Of a DNA stretch of 64,000 nucleotides, positions 1 through 7,562 are shown piece after piece (position 1 is the stretch's first letter; the number at the start of each line of letters is the position of its first letter). The DNA comes from Sphingomonas sp. HMP6. Lineage in GTDB: Bacteria; Pseudomonadota; Alphaproteobacteria; Sphingomonadales; Sphingomonadaceae. Both the position numbers and the translations under genes were made by a program. Where the stretch lies: contig NZ_AP022672.1 of the NCBI RefSeq assembly GCF_013374095.1, forward strand, positions 2,931,501-2,995,500, read 5' to 3'. The notes below the pieces were generated by a model, which saw only the letters and a program-made list of their open reading frames with translations, did no database searches and was not told the origin of the DNA.

Positions 1-119
1 TCGCGGTGGAAAGCCCGTACAGCTACTGGTTCGCGTGCCGCCCGCGCGCGCTGGCGACGCGCCCGGTCAAGCTGTTCCATGATTGGCTGATCGCGACTAT
101 CGCCGAGCCGGGCGTCTAA
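1..119 (+). CDS. LysR-family transcriptional regulator, C-terminal fragment
   Basis: Only the last 38 or so codons lie in the window; the 5' part is upstream of base 1 and the frame starts at base 3. The peptide contains SYWFACRP and ends WLIATIAEPGV before TAA at 117-119. The string SYWFACPP followed by a short amphipathic tail ending in WL is typical of the end of the effector-binding domain of GcvA-like LysR regulators, cytoplasmic DNA-binding proteins that usually control a divergent neighbour. The DNA-binding domain cannot be seen, so target and ligand are unknown. The LysR assignment rests on this one motif. Confidence 0.65.
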   Translation, partial: AVESPYSYWFACRPRALATRPVKLFHDWLIATIAEPGV

Positions 120-459
120 CGCCTGTTTTATCCCGGAATCTTGGGCCATTGGTCCCGCTGGGCTGGCCGCGAGGCGAGATTGGAGCGGTGGGTGATGTGG
201 TCGGGCGGCGCGGCATTGGTCGCGCAATGCGGTGGTTCGCCTCGGTCTGCGGCCAGTGGAAGCCTAAATCGGACCTGACGCTGCGGATCGATCTCGGCAA
301 TCTCGTTAACGGCAGCAGCGCGACGTTGCGCGATGTCTAGGTCGGCCGGCGCGAGGTGGCACCGCTGGCGTGCCGCGAGGAGCGCGCGACGTGGAGCGGC
401 CGCTCTGCCAATCTTCAGGTACGCAAGGTTTTGTAAGGCCGCCGAACCCTTACGCGGCC
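120..459. other. 340-bp gap without a recognisable gene
   Basis: This stretch lies between the LysR stop and the convergent baseplate-V stop. Several short open frames cross it on both strands, but none has a ribosome-binding site or a recognisable motif. On the plus strand an open frame ending at 340 can be continued in another frame to a stop near 437, which would fit a decayed gene remnant, but I cannot name a parent. No terminator hairpin with a T-tract is obvious. Confidence 0.4.
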
Positions 460-1041
460 TCAAGCGGGATCGGTGTGCGGGGCCGGGATCGTCACCACCG
501 AATCATCGACCGTCACAGAGACGCCTTGCCCGCTCACTGCGAGCACGGTTTTCGTCACCGACAAGCGAACGCCCATGCCGTCCAGCGTGATCGACGAGTC
601 GCCGCACGTCAGGCTGATGCCGCCCGAATCGAGCGTGATCGACAGGGGCTGCTCGACCGCCGGGGTATCGACCCGCAGCGTAATGCCGCCCAATTCCGGC
701 GTGTCGTCGAGCGTTAGCCTGGCATAGTCGGACTGGAACAGTTTGGCATTGGGTCCGCCTGATACGTCGGCCGGCAGCGCGTCCGCCGCGCTCCAGAAAC
801 AACCGGTCCAGATCGGAAAGGTGGGATCGCCGGCCTCGAACTCGACCCATACGTGCGCGCCGATCGGTGGGATCGCGTAGAAACCGACGTTCGGTCCGGC
901 ATAGGGCACGCACGGCAACGCCCAGTTGAGCAGAGCGCCGGGGATTTGCGGCACGTCCACAAGAACCCGCCCGAGCAACAGCGGGTCCAGATTGTCGATC
1001 ACGCGCCCGCGATATTTCCCGAAGAACGTCGCATTGCCCAT
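460..1041 (-). CDS. Phage baseplate assembly protein V / spike-like (gp5 OB-fold)
   Basis: A 193-residue protein. Residues 6-100 look like the OB-fold of gpV/gp5/VgrG spike proteins: an N-terminal GKYRGRVIDN segment, then GRVLVDVP, then IPPIGAHVWVEFEAGDP and WTGCFW. The C-terminal half is a run of short valine/threonine/glycine beta strands (ITLRVDT, SITLDS, ISLTCGDSSI, GVSVTVDDSV), consistent with a beta-prism spike. In phages and contractile injection systems the family forms the membrane-puncturing hub tip. The ATG at 1041 was chosen because homology begins there; the open frame runs further upstream through the ppiB terminator and into ppiB. No other tail or baseplate gene is in the window, so it appears orphaned and its role is uncertain. 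Confidence 0.7.
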   Translation of the reverse strand: MGNATFFGKYRGRVIDNLDPLLLGRVLVDVPQIPGALLNWALPCVPYAGPNVGFYAIPPIGAHVWVEFEAGDPTFPIWTGCFWSAADALPADVSGGPNAKLFQSDYARLTLDDTPELGGITLRVDTPAVEQPLSITLDSGGISLTCGDSSITLDGMGVRLSVTKTVLAVSGQGVSVTVDDSVVTIPAPHTDPA

Positions 1042-1083
1042 CGCGCAACATCCCAGGCCTTGCGCGATGCGGGATCGCTTGCA

Positions 1084-1114
1084 GAAAAAAAGCCAGCCCG
1101 TCTCCGGGCTGGCT
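1084..1114 (-). terminator. Rho-independent terminator of the cyclophilin gene
   Basis: A 10-bp perfect stem (AGCCAGCCCG at 1091-1100 with CGGGCTGGCT at 1105-1114) closes a 4-nt loop. Read on the minus strand it is followed by a run of seven or more T residues (A-tract at 1084-1091). It starts 7 nt past the cyclophilin stop codon and separates that gene from the baseplate-V gene further along the same strand. Confidence 0.9.
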
Positions 1115-1121
1115 CGGTCGA

Positions 1122-1580
1122 TCAGGCGGCGCTTGCCTTGACGATCTTGCCCGGGGTGCGCGGCGGCTCGCCCTTGGGCAGCGCATCGACATGTTCCATG
1201 CCCGACGTCACTTCGCCCCACACGGTATATTGCCCGTCGAGGAAGCGCGCATCGTCGAGGCAGATGAAGAACTGGCTGTTGGCCGAATTCGGGCTCTGCG
1301 CGCGCGCCATCGAGGCGACGCCGCGAACATGCGGCTCCTTCGAGAATTCCTGCTCGAGATTGGGCTTGTCCGACCCGTGCATCCCGGTGCCGGTCGGATC
1401 ACCGCCCTGCGCCATGAAGCCGGCGATCACGCGGTGGAACACGACGCCGTCGTAAAAGCCGTCGTTCGCCAGCTCGGCGATGCGCGCAACGTGGTTTGGG
1501 GCGAGATCGCCGCGCAGCTTGATCACGACATCGCCGCCGCTGTCGAGGGAGAGGGTCAGGGTTTCGGGTAGATCGGCCAT
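1122..1580 (-). CDS. ppiB: Peptidyl-prolyl cis-trans isomerase, cyclophilin type
   Basis: A 152-residue single-domain cyclophilin that isomerises prolyl peptide bonds. The signature VVFHRVIAGFMAQGGDPTGTG holds the catalytic arginine of the FHRVI motif, and further family motifs are ANSQFFICL and the GQYTVWGEVTSGM loop. There is no signal peptide, so it is probably cytoplasmic (PpiB type). The ATG at 1580 has an AGGAG ribosome site about 7 nt upstream and gives the usual length; the longer frame upstream runs into a repeat and mgtE. A strong terminator follows. It is divergent from mgtE. Confidence 0.93.
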   Translation of the reverse strand: MADLPETLTLSLDSGGDVVIKLRGDLAPNHVARIAELANDGFYDGVVFHRVIAGFMAQGGDPTGTGMHGSDKPNLEQEFSKEPHVRGVASMARAQSPNSANSQFFICLDDARFLDGQYTVWGEVTSGMEHVDALPKGEPPRTPGKIVKASAA

Positions 1581-1678
1581 CGTGGCACTCCTGGGAAAGG
1601 GGACGTGCAGCCCTAGCGAGACGGCGCGCGACTGGCAAATCGCGTGGGGCAGAAGCGAACGCGGCCGACCCCACCGCG

Positions 1679-1753
1679 CCGTTCGTTTCGAGCGAAGTCG
1701 AGAAACCTTGCACGCGGGCGCTATGGTTTCTCGACTTCGCTCGAAACGAACGG
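1679..1753. repeat. Inverted intergenic repeat, type B copy 1
   Basis: Two 29-nt arms (1679-1707 and 1725-1753) are exact reverse complements around a 17-nt spacer. Each arm has the form CCGTTCG, TTTC, a 12-nt GAGC...GTCGA core, GAAA, C, so an arm can also fold on itself through TTTC/GAAA. The element sits between the divergent ppiB and mgtE genes. A second copy lies at 16229-16307 and a single arm at 54718-54746. Confidence 0.92.
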
Positions 1754-1809
1754 CTAGAAGGACCGCACGCTTCGACAGCGGGCGTGCGTCACGGGCAAGG
1801 AGGTCCACC

Positions 1810-3222
1810 ATGAGCGAGACCGAACTTCCCGAAACCGAGGTCGAGACCAACCAGCTCGGCAACCAATTGGATGGGGACGACCGGCTGAAGCCCGAATTCG
1901 TCCGCGCGGTGCTCGATGCGGTGTATGACGGCGTGCCCGAAAGCGCGCGCGCGCTGGTCGAGCCGCTGCACCCCGCCGACATCGCGGATCTGTTCGAACT
2001 GCTGCCCGCCGAGGCGCGCACCGAGCTCGCCAAGTCGATCACCGATCTGCTCGACGGTGACGTTTTCGCCGAGATGAACGATTATGTCCGCGAGGAACTG
2101 ATCGATTCGCTGTCGGCGAGCGAAGTCGCGGATATCGCGTCCGAACTCGACACCGACGATGCCGTCGCGATCATCGAGGATATGGAGCCCGCCGATCAGC
2201 GCGAGGTTCTCCGCGCGCTCGACCCCGACGATCGTGCTGCGATCGAAGAGGCGCTGAGCTATCCCGAGGAATCAGCTGGGCGCCTGATGCAGCGCGAGCT
2301 GATCGCGGTGCCCGAACATTGGTCGGTCGGCGACGTGCTCGATTATTTGCGCGGCCATGATGAGCTGACCACCGATTTTTGGGAAATTTTCGTGGTCGAT
2401 CCGGCACATAAGCCGGTCGGCACGGTCGCTTTGTCGTGGGTGCTGCGCACGCCGCGCAGCATCGCCATCGCCGATGTGATGCAGCGCGAACAGACGCTGA
2501 TCCCGGTCGATATGGACCAGGAAGAGGTGGCGCTGCGTTTCCAGAAATACGCGCTGATCTCGGCCGCCGTGGTCGACACCGGCGGGCGGCTGGTCGGCAT
2601 GATCACGGTCGACGACGTCGTCCACATCATTTCCGAGGAAGCCGGCGAGGATATCCTGAAGCTCTCGGGCGCGGGCGAAGGCGACATCAACGAACCGATC
2701 CGCCTGACGGTGCGCACCCGCATCACCTGGCTGGTGGTCAATCTCGGCACCGCGATGCTCGCGGCGTCGGTGGTCGGCGCGTTTCAGGGCGAGATTGCGC
2801 GCTTCGCTTTGCTTGCGGTGCTGATGCCGATCGTATCAGGCATGGGCGGCAATGCGGGGACACAGACGCTCGCCGTCGTCGTGCGCGCGCTCGCCACCAA
2901 TCAGCTTACCAGTTCGAACACGCAGCGCATGATCGCGCGCGAATTCACCATTGCCGCGGCGAACGGGACGATGTTGGGGGTGCTTATCGGCTTCGGCACA
3001 TGGCTGTTCTTCGGCAATATTGACCTTGCGATCGTGATCGCGATGTCGATGGTGATCAATAATTTGATCGCCGGGCTGTCGGGCGTGCTGATCCCGGTGA
3101 CGCTCGACCGGCTCGATATCGATCCCGCGGTATCCTCGGCGGTGTTCGTCACGATGATGACCGATGTGATGGGCTTCTTCTCGTTCCTGGGGTTGGCCAC
3201 ACTGTTCGGGCTTGGCGCTTAG
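1810..3222 (+). CDS. mgtE: Magnesium transporter MgtE
   Basis: A 470-residue protein with the full MgtE layout. Residues about 30-150 form the acidic helical N domain. A CBS pair follows at about 155-285, starting at YPEESAGRLMQRE. The membrane domain of about five helices starts near residue 300 and carries GMGGNAGTQTLAVVVRALA, the conserved Mg2+-pore region. The protein is a dimeric Mg2+ channel in the inner membrane, gated by Mg2+ bound to the cytosolic N and CBS domains. The start at 1810 is set by a strong AAGGAGGT site at about 1799-1806. The N-terminal 20 residues (TELPETEVETNQ) are acidic and probably disordered. Confidence 0.95.
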   Translation: MSETELPETEVETNQLGNQLDGDDRLKPEFVRAVLDAVYDGVPESARALVEPLHPADIADLFELLPAEARTELAKSITDLLDGDVFAEMNDYVREELIDSLSASEVADIASELDTDDAVAIIEDMEPADQREVLRALDPDDRAAIEEALSYPEESAGRLMQRELIAVPEHWSVGDVLDYLRGHDELTTDFWEIFVVDPAHKPVGTVALSWVLRTPRSIAIADVMQREQTLIPVDMDQEEVALRFQKYALISAAVVDTGGRLVGMITVDDVVHIISEEAGEDILKLSGAGEGDINEPIRLTVRTRITWLVVNLGTAMLAASVVGAFQGEIARFALLAVLMPIVSGMGGNAGTQTLAVVVRALATNQLTSSNTQRMIAREFTIAAANGTMLGVLIGFGTWLFFGNIDLAIVIAMSMVINNLIAGLSGVLIPVTLDRLDIDPAVSSAVFVTMMTDVMGFFSFLGLATLFGLGA

Positions 3223-3246
3223 CGCGCCTGCCCCCATGTCGCCGCT

Positions 3247-3651
3247 ATGCCGTTACACCTGACAAAAGTCGCGTTCGGCGCGACCAGCCTCGATCATCTT
3301 GCCGAACGTTTGCGACAGCGCGGAGAAGAGGGGCCGGTGTTCCTGACGACGCGCTATCTGCCCAAGCGGCATGAAGAGATCATCGGTGGCGGCTCGCTCT
3401 ACTGGATCATCAAGCACACATTGGTGGCGCGTTCCCCGATCCTGCAGTTCGGCGAGGCCGAGGGCGGGCGTATTGCGATCCATATCGATCCGGCGTTGGT
3501 GCTGACCGAAGGCCGCCCCAAGCGCGCGCATCAGGGCTGGCGCTATCTCGAGGCCGCTGACGCGCCTGCCGATCTTGGTGTCGGCATGCTGGCGGGCGAT
3601 GCGATGCCCGCGGGTTTGATCGGAAAACTGTCCGCGCTTGGGATTATTTGA
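3247..3651 (+). CDS. DUF1489 family protein
   Basis: A 134-residue soluble protein whose sequence fits DUF1489, a small family of unknown function common in alphaproteobacteria: MPLHLTKVAFGA at the start, FLTTRYLPKRHEEI, GGSLYWIIKHTLVARSPIL and an HQGWRYLE motif near residue 98. It has no signal peptide or membrane segment. It begins 24 nt after mgtE on the same strand and may share its transcript. Its 3' end overlaps the convergent GIN-domain gene by 8 nt. No function can be derived from sequence. Confidence 0.85.
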   Translation: MPLHLTKVAFGATSLDHLAERLRQRGEEGPVFLTTRYLPKRHEEIIGGGSLYWIIKHTLVARSPILQFGEAEGGRIAIHIDPALVLTEGRPKRAHQGWRYLEAADAPADLGVGMLAGDAMPAGLIGKLSALGII

Positions 3652-4381
3652 CGGGTGCCGCCGCGATCTCGCCACACCGGATCGGTCCGCCCGCCGCCGC
3701 CTTCACCCGGCACGCCGGCTTGCCGTAGATCGTGATCGCGCCGATCCCGGTGCTGATCGCGTCTGCCGTATAGCGCGCAGTCGCCTGGATCGCGCCCGCC
3801 CCTTCCAGCCGCACCGTCACGTCATCGCCGCGCACAGCGCCCGCGTCGATCCGGCCCGGCCCGCTGCTGATCAGCCGGACGCGCGCGCCGCGCCCGCCCA
3901 GCGTCATCGTGCCGGGTCCCAGCACGGTGGCATTGAGTTGATCGGCATCGAGTGCGCCAATGGCGAGCCCGCCGCTCCCGGTGACTTGCAGGTCGATCCG
4001 CTGTCCGCGCAACGGCCCGTCGATCCGCACCTGCCCGCCGCCGATGACGGTCGCGCTGCGCAGCGTCAGCGTGCCGAGATAGACCACCGGCGCGCTTGGC
4101 TGGCCGATCACGGGCACTTCGTCCCACCCTCTGGGACCGGCGCTGACGATCAGCGTCGTCCCCTCGACGCGCACCGAAACCGCGTCCGAGGCGCGGATCG
4201 TGCCTTCGACGCGCGCCGACGGGGGACGCCGCGTCGCCACACGCACCTCGAACGGCCCGTCCACGCGCAAGCGATCGAAGCTGGTGACGACGAAGCTGCG
4301 CTCCGCCGCGTGCACCGGGGCGGCAAAGATCAGGGCGATCGGTAGGAGAACGAGCGGCGCGCGGGTCATGCGCGCAGGCAT
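3644..4381 (-). CDS. Exported GIN-domain (DUF2807) protein
   Basis: A protein of about 245 residues. An N-terminal signal peptide (hydrophobic stretch APLVLLPIALIFAAPVHA) is followed by a GIN domain: FDRLRVDGPFEVRVATRRPPSARVEG, then repeated beta-helix-like rungs with GSGGLAIG, LGPGTMTLGG, GPGRIDAG and GAGAIQA. GIN domains form beta-solenoids in head-GIN or putative autotransporter-adhesin families; the biochemical role is unknown. The ATG at 4381 was preferred to the TTG at 4405 because TTG is rare and leaves a poor signal peptide; 4369 is also possible. It follows the second GIN gene closely on the same strand, so the two are probably co-transcribed and may act together in the periplasm. 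Confidence 0.8.
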   Translation of the reverse strand: MPARMTRAPLVLLPIALIFAAPVHAAERSFVVTSFDRLRVDGPFEVRVATRRPPSARVEGTIRASDAVSVRVEGTTLIVSAGPRGWDEVPVIGQPSAPVVYLGTLTLRSATVIGGGQVRIDGPLRGQRIDLQVTGSGGLAIGALDADQLNATVLGPGTMTLGGRGARVRLISSGPGRIDAGAVRGDDVTVRLEGAGAIQATARYTADAISTGIGAITIYGKPACRVKAAAGGPIRCGEIAAAPVK

Positions 4382-4408
4382 CCACCCGTTCGCCGTGTCA
4401 GGCAAGCC

Positions 4409-5137
4409 TCAGCTGCCGCATTTGACTTGGCCCGATCCCATCTTGCTGATCGTGCATTGGGCACCCTTGCCCAGATCGACGTCGCCCGACCCCATCATCG
4501 ACACGCTTGCCGGCCCGGTCACGTCGGCGCGTACGTTGCCCGATCCGAGGACGTTCACCGCCGCGCCGGTCGCCTTTACGCCGGCTGCATCCACGTCGCC
4601 CGAACCGGCGATGTCCACGCTCAAGCGGTCGGCGCTGCCCTTCAGCGTGATGGTGCCGGACCCCGCCATCGACAGTTTTGCCTCGCGCACGGCGAGCATC
4701 GCGACGTTGAGGCTGCCCGATCCGGCGGCATCGACGGTAAAGCGCTGTCCTTCGACCCGGTCGACCGTCATGTCGCCCGATCCCGCAATCGTCGCGGCGA
4801 TGATCCGTGGCATGGTGACATAGACTTTGACGCCCTCGCTGCTGCCGCCCCAGTCGAACCCGCTGCGGTTTTTGCGCCCGATCCGCAGCGTATCGCCGAC
4901 GCGCTCGATCTTGATCCGGTCGAGCTCCTTGCTCGTTCCCTCGGCACGGACCGAAAAACCGGTGCCGACGCGGACATCGACATCATCCCATCCGCGCAGC
5001 GCCAGGCCTGTGAAATCCGTCACCGCATACGTCCGCGTTGTGCCGCTGCCCGATCCGGCGACGCCCGGCCCCGCCGTGTCCGCCCCAACCGAGCAGGCCG
5101 CAAGGGGGACGATGAGAAGCAGCGAGAGAGCGTTCAT
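4409..5137 (-). CDS. GIN-domain (DUF2807) lipoprotein
   Basis: A 242-residue protein. The N-terminus MNALSLLLIVPLAAC ends in a lipobox with Cys15, so it is predicted to be a lipoprotein. The mature part is a GIN domain: VTDFTGLALRGWDDVDVRVG, then about eight short rungs built on a GSG pattern (IAGSGDMTV, AAGSGSLNV, MAGSGTITL, IAGSGDVDA, VLGSGNVRA, MMGSGDVDL, KMGSGQVKC), a regular beta-solenoid. A strong AGGAGGT precedes ATG 5137. It is the first gene of a pair with the exported GIN protein 27 nt or more downstream. Two cysteines near the C-terminus (QCTIS, VKCGS) could form a disulfide. Function is unknown; an envelope or surface role is inferred. Confidence 0.85.
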   Translation of the reverse strand: MNALSLLLIVPLAACSVGADTAGPGVAGSGSGTTRTYAVTDFTGLALRGWDDVDVRVGTGFSVRAEGTSKELDRIKIERVGDTLRIGRKNRSGFDWGGSSEGVKVYVTMPRIIAATIAGSGDMTVDRVEGQRFTVDAAGSGSLNVAMLAVREAKLSMAGSGTITLKGSADRLSVDIAGSGDVDAAGVKATGAAVNVLGSGNVRADVTGPASVSMMGSGDVDLGKGAQCTISKMGSGQVKCGS

Positions 5138-5148
5138 GGGGACCTCCT

Positions 5149-5170
5149 GTGTGTTGCTATTACAATACAC
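5149..5170. promoter_or_regulatory. Operator-like dyad at the GIN lipoprotein promoter
   Basis: On the minus strand GTGTATTG, six bases, CAACACAC form an imperfect palindrome with 16 of 22 positions symmetric. It overlaps the predicted -10 box (5162-5167) and the expected transcription start, where a repressor would act. No regulator gene is adjacent. The GTGTA...ACAC type of symmetry resembles sites of some GntR-family repressors, but that link is inference. Confidence 0.4.
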
Positions 5171-5189
5171 CAAAAGACGCTTCATGCAA
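5162..5189 (-). promoter_or_regulatory. Predicted sigma-70-like promoter of the GIN gene pair
   Basis: On the minus strand TTGCAT (5189-5184), a 16-nt spacer and TATTGT (5167-5162) fit a housekeeping promoter. Initiation would fall near 5155, leaving an untranslated leader of under 20 nt that contains the AGGAGGT site of the lipoprotein gene. A very similar TTGCAT-17-TAATAC arrangement precedes the PBP1A gene. Confidence 0.5.
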
Positions 5190-5220
5190 GCGGCGTGCGC
5201 GCAACGCCCGGATGCGCGCC

Positions 5221-6528
5221 TTATGCGACGCCCTGCGCCACGAACCACAGGAACAGCGCGGAGGCGGCGATCATCACTACGGTGGCGGCCCAGCCGAACA
5301 GCAATTGCCCGCGCCCCACCGTCAGCCGCCCCATCGCGCGTGGATTGCGCACGATCAGCATCATCACCACCATCAACGGCCCGGCCAGCACGCCATTCAC
5401 CACCGCCGCCCAATATAGCGCGCGTGCCGGATCGATGCCGACTGCATTGAGCGAAGAGCCGGCGAGCGTGGTCGCCGCGATCGTCCCATAAAATAACCGC
5501 GCAGAGAGCGGCTTTGCGTCGAGACTGCCCGCCACCCCGGCCATTTCGGTGACGGCATAGGCGGCCGAACCCGCCAACACCGGCACCGCCAGCAACCCCG
5601 TGCCGATCACCCCGGCGGCAAACATCACGAAGGCGAATTGCCCGGCGATCGGGCGCAGCGCCTCGGCCGCCTGCGCCGATGTCGTGATGTCGCGCACGCC
5701 GCTTGCGTGCAGCGTCGCCGCCGTCGCGAACACGATCGCCAGCGAGATCAGCGTGCTGAACGCCATGCCGGTGAGCGTGTCGATCCGGATCCGCCGGAGC
5801 TCGGGCCCGGCGGTCTTGGCGGTCAGGCACAGCGGCTTGGCGTGGTGGCGATGCTGCTCCTCGATTTCCTGGCCCGCTTGCCAGAAGAACAAATACGGGC
5901 TGATCGTCGTGCCGAGGATCGCGACGAACGCGGTCGCATAGGCCATGTTGAACTGCAGCTCGGGCACGACCAGCGAGCGCAGTGCGTGCGCCCACGGCAC
6001 ATGCGCCACCGCCACCACCGCGACATAGGTTAAGAGCGACAGCGTCGTCCATTTGAGGATCGAGGAATAGCGCGCGTAACTGAGCCCCACTTCCAGCACG
6101 ATGCACAGAATGCCGAACAGCAGCGTGTAAAGCGCGGCGTTGCCGCCGATGAGCAGCGTCAACGCCGCCCCCATCGCACTCAGATCGGCCCCCAGATTGA
6201 CGATGTTCGCAATCAGCAGCAGCGTGACCATGCCCCATAGGATCGGGCGCGGGTAATGCCGCCTGAGGTTGCGGGCGATGCCGGCACCCGTGACGCGACC
6301 AATTTCTGCGGCGATTTGCTGAATCGCCACCATCAGCGGGAAGCTGAGGACGAAAGTCCAGGCCAGACCATAGCCGAATTCCGCGCCGACCTGGCTGTGC
6401 GTGCCGATGCCGCTGGGGTCGTCATCTGCCGCGCCGGTAATCAGGCCAGGCCCCAGCGACTTCAGAAACGCCCGAAACCCGCGAATGGATTCTGCATCGG
6501 GCGCTGTGGACTCTGCGGGTTCGGCCAT
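5221..6528 (-). CDS. Nramp-family (SLC11-like) divalent metal transporter
   Basis: A 435-residue integral membrane protein with about 11 hydrophobic segments and the LeuT-like Nramp pattern. The TM1 region reads GPGLITGAADDDPSGIGTHSQ, and the TM6 region ILGTTISPYLFFWQAGQEI. Canonical Nramp Mn/Fe transporters have DPGN in TM1 and a methionine in TM6 as metal ligands; here these are DPSG and TISP, as in the divergent bacterial clade usually annotated only as divalent metal cation transporter. Substrate is therefore uncertain. The ATG at 6528 starts a soluble N-terminus (MAEPAEST); the frame extends to a GTG at 6579. It lies upstream of the GIN pair on the same strand, 83 nt away, but that pair has its own promoter. 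Confidence 0.85.
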   Translation of the reverse strand: MAEPAESTAPDAESIRGFRAFLKSLGPGLITGAADDDPSGIGTHSQVGAEFGYGLAWTFVLSFPLMVAIQQIAAEIGRVTGAGIARNLRRHYPRPILWGMVTLLLIANIVNLGADLSAMGAALTLLIGGNAALYTLLFGILCIVLEVGLSYARYSSILKWTTLSLLTYVAVVAVAHVPWAHALRSLVVPELQFNMAYATAFVAILGTTISPYLFFWQAGQEIEEQHRHHAKPLCLTAKTAGPELRRIRIDTLTGMAFSTLISLAIVFATAATLHASGVRDITTSAQAAEALRPIAGQFAFVMFAAGVIGTGLLAVPVLAGSAAYAVTEMAGVAGSLDAKPLSARLFYGTIAATTLAGSSLNAVGIDPARALYWAAVVNGVLAGPLMVVMMLIVRNPRAMGRLTVGRGQLLFGWAATVVMIAASALFLWFVAQGVA

Positions 6529-6605
6529 GTCGCGATAGTCGCATGCAGCGCGTCGCGTAGCAACGCGCGATCCTGGCACACCCGGGCGATCTCACCCCGC
6601 ACAAT

Positions 6606-6640
6606 CGAAAAAGGGCGACTGTCGCCAGCCGCCCCTTTAC
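6606..6640 (-). terminator. Rho-independent terminator of carD
   Basis: On the minus strand AAGGGGCG and CGCCCTTTTT form a stem with one imperfection around a roughly 12-nt loop, ending in a T-run (A-tract at 6608-6612). It begins about 25 nt past the carD stop and separates carD from the Nramp-like gene. Confidence 0.75.
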
Positions 6641-6663
6641 GATCGGATAGTCCGCAAACCGGG

Positions 6664-7197
6664 TCAGGCTGCGGCCTTGTCCTTGTTATGGATCGCCGCC
6701 GCCTTGCGCAGGATGTCGAGGATCTTTTCCTGTGCGGTCGGCTCGTCGACTTGTTCCATCGCGGCGAGTTCGCGGGCCAACCGGCTGGTTGCGCCTTCGA
6801 AGATCTGCCGTTCGGAATAGCTCTGCTCGGGCTGGTCCTCGGCGCGGAACAGGTCGCGGACCACCTCGGCGATCGACACGAGGTCGCCCGAATTGATCTT
6901 CGCTTCATATTCCTGCGCGCGGCGCGACCACATCGTGCGCTTCACACGCGGCTTGCCGGTCAGCGTTTCAAGCGCCTCGCGCAGCGTCTTGTCGCTGCTG
7001 AGCTTGCGCATCCCGACGCTTTCGGCCTTGTTGGTCGGAACGCGCAGCGTCATGCGTTCTTTTTCAAAGCGCAAAACATAGAGTTCGAGTTGCATCCCGG
7101 CGATTTCCTGCCGTTGCAGTTCGATCACACGGCCGACGCCGTGCTTGGGGTAAACGACATAATCGCCGACGTCGAAGGACAGCGCCTTGGCAGCCAT
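6664..7197 (-). CDS. carD: CarD family transcriptional regulator (RNA polymerase-binding)
   Basis: A 177-residue protein. The N-terminal RNA-polymerase-interacting Tudor-like domain is clear: FDVGDYVVYPKHGVGRVIEL, then YVLRFEKERMTLRVPTNKA. It is followed by the basic helical domain with W in RTMWSRRAQEYEAKINSGDL. CarD/CdnL proteins bind the beta subunit and stabilise the open promoter complex, especially at rRNA promoters. Length is at the usual 160-180. The ATG at 7197 starts the family's conserved N-terminus and has AGAAAGGT upstream. A terminator follows. It is downstream of fdxA on the same strand after a 365-nt gap, so it probably has its own promoter. Confidence 0.93.
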   Translation of the reverse strand: MAAKALSFDVGDYVVYPKHGVGRVIELQRQEIAGMQLELYVLRFEKERMTLRVPTNKAESVGMRKLSSDKTLREALETLTGKPRVKRTMWSRRAQEYEAKINSGDLVSIAEVVRDLFRAEDQPEQSYSERQIFEGATSRLARELAAMEQVDEPTAQEKILDILRKAAAIHNKDKAAA

Positions 7198-7562
7198 TCC
7201 GTAAGACCTTTCTGTGGACCGGATATACCGGGGGCAACGCACCGGCGGCAGCAAGGCTGCATCAGCGCGCGCAGGGTGTGGGTTGTGAACGTCTCCGTGC
7301 CGGAAAACGCGCATGGGATGCGCTTCCGTCGGACGCTGTTTAACACAGTCGTAATAAAATTACCACCCTCACAGCGGCCCATGCGCAGCGTTAACGCTGA
7401 AATGCGTCTGATTTGTTGCTGGGCGGTGGCCTGAAACGGGATTCGGGTACGGGCGGTGCCGTTGGCAAAGCCGTCGACCAGGTTCGGCGCTGCCGACCCG
7501 CCGGCCGTGCCGGACGCTGCGGCGTTGCCGCATCGGCGCGGGCGTTGCCGCGCCTGCGCCCG
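7198..7562. other. Non-coding gap between carD and fdxA
   Basis: A 365-bp interval upstream of carD. The half next to carD should hold the carD promoter; it includes a less GC-rich stretch (around 7335-7372) and a perfect 14-nt palindrome CAGCGTTAACGCTG at 7386-7399. The half next to fdxA is very GC-rich and consists of GCGTTGCCG-type repeats. Short open frames run through it on both strands but have no ribosome site or recognisable motif, so I see no gene here. Confidence 0.5.

Noticed and set aside
1581..2042. N-terminal extension of the cyclophilin frame
   Set aside because: It runs through a type B repeat and the mgtE start; the AGGAG-preceded ATG at 1580 gives the family length.
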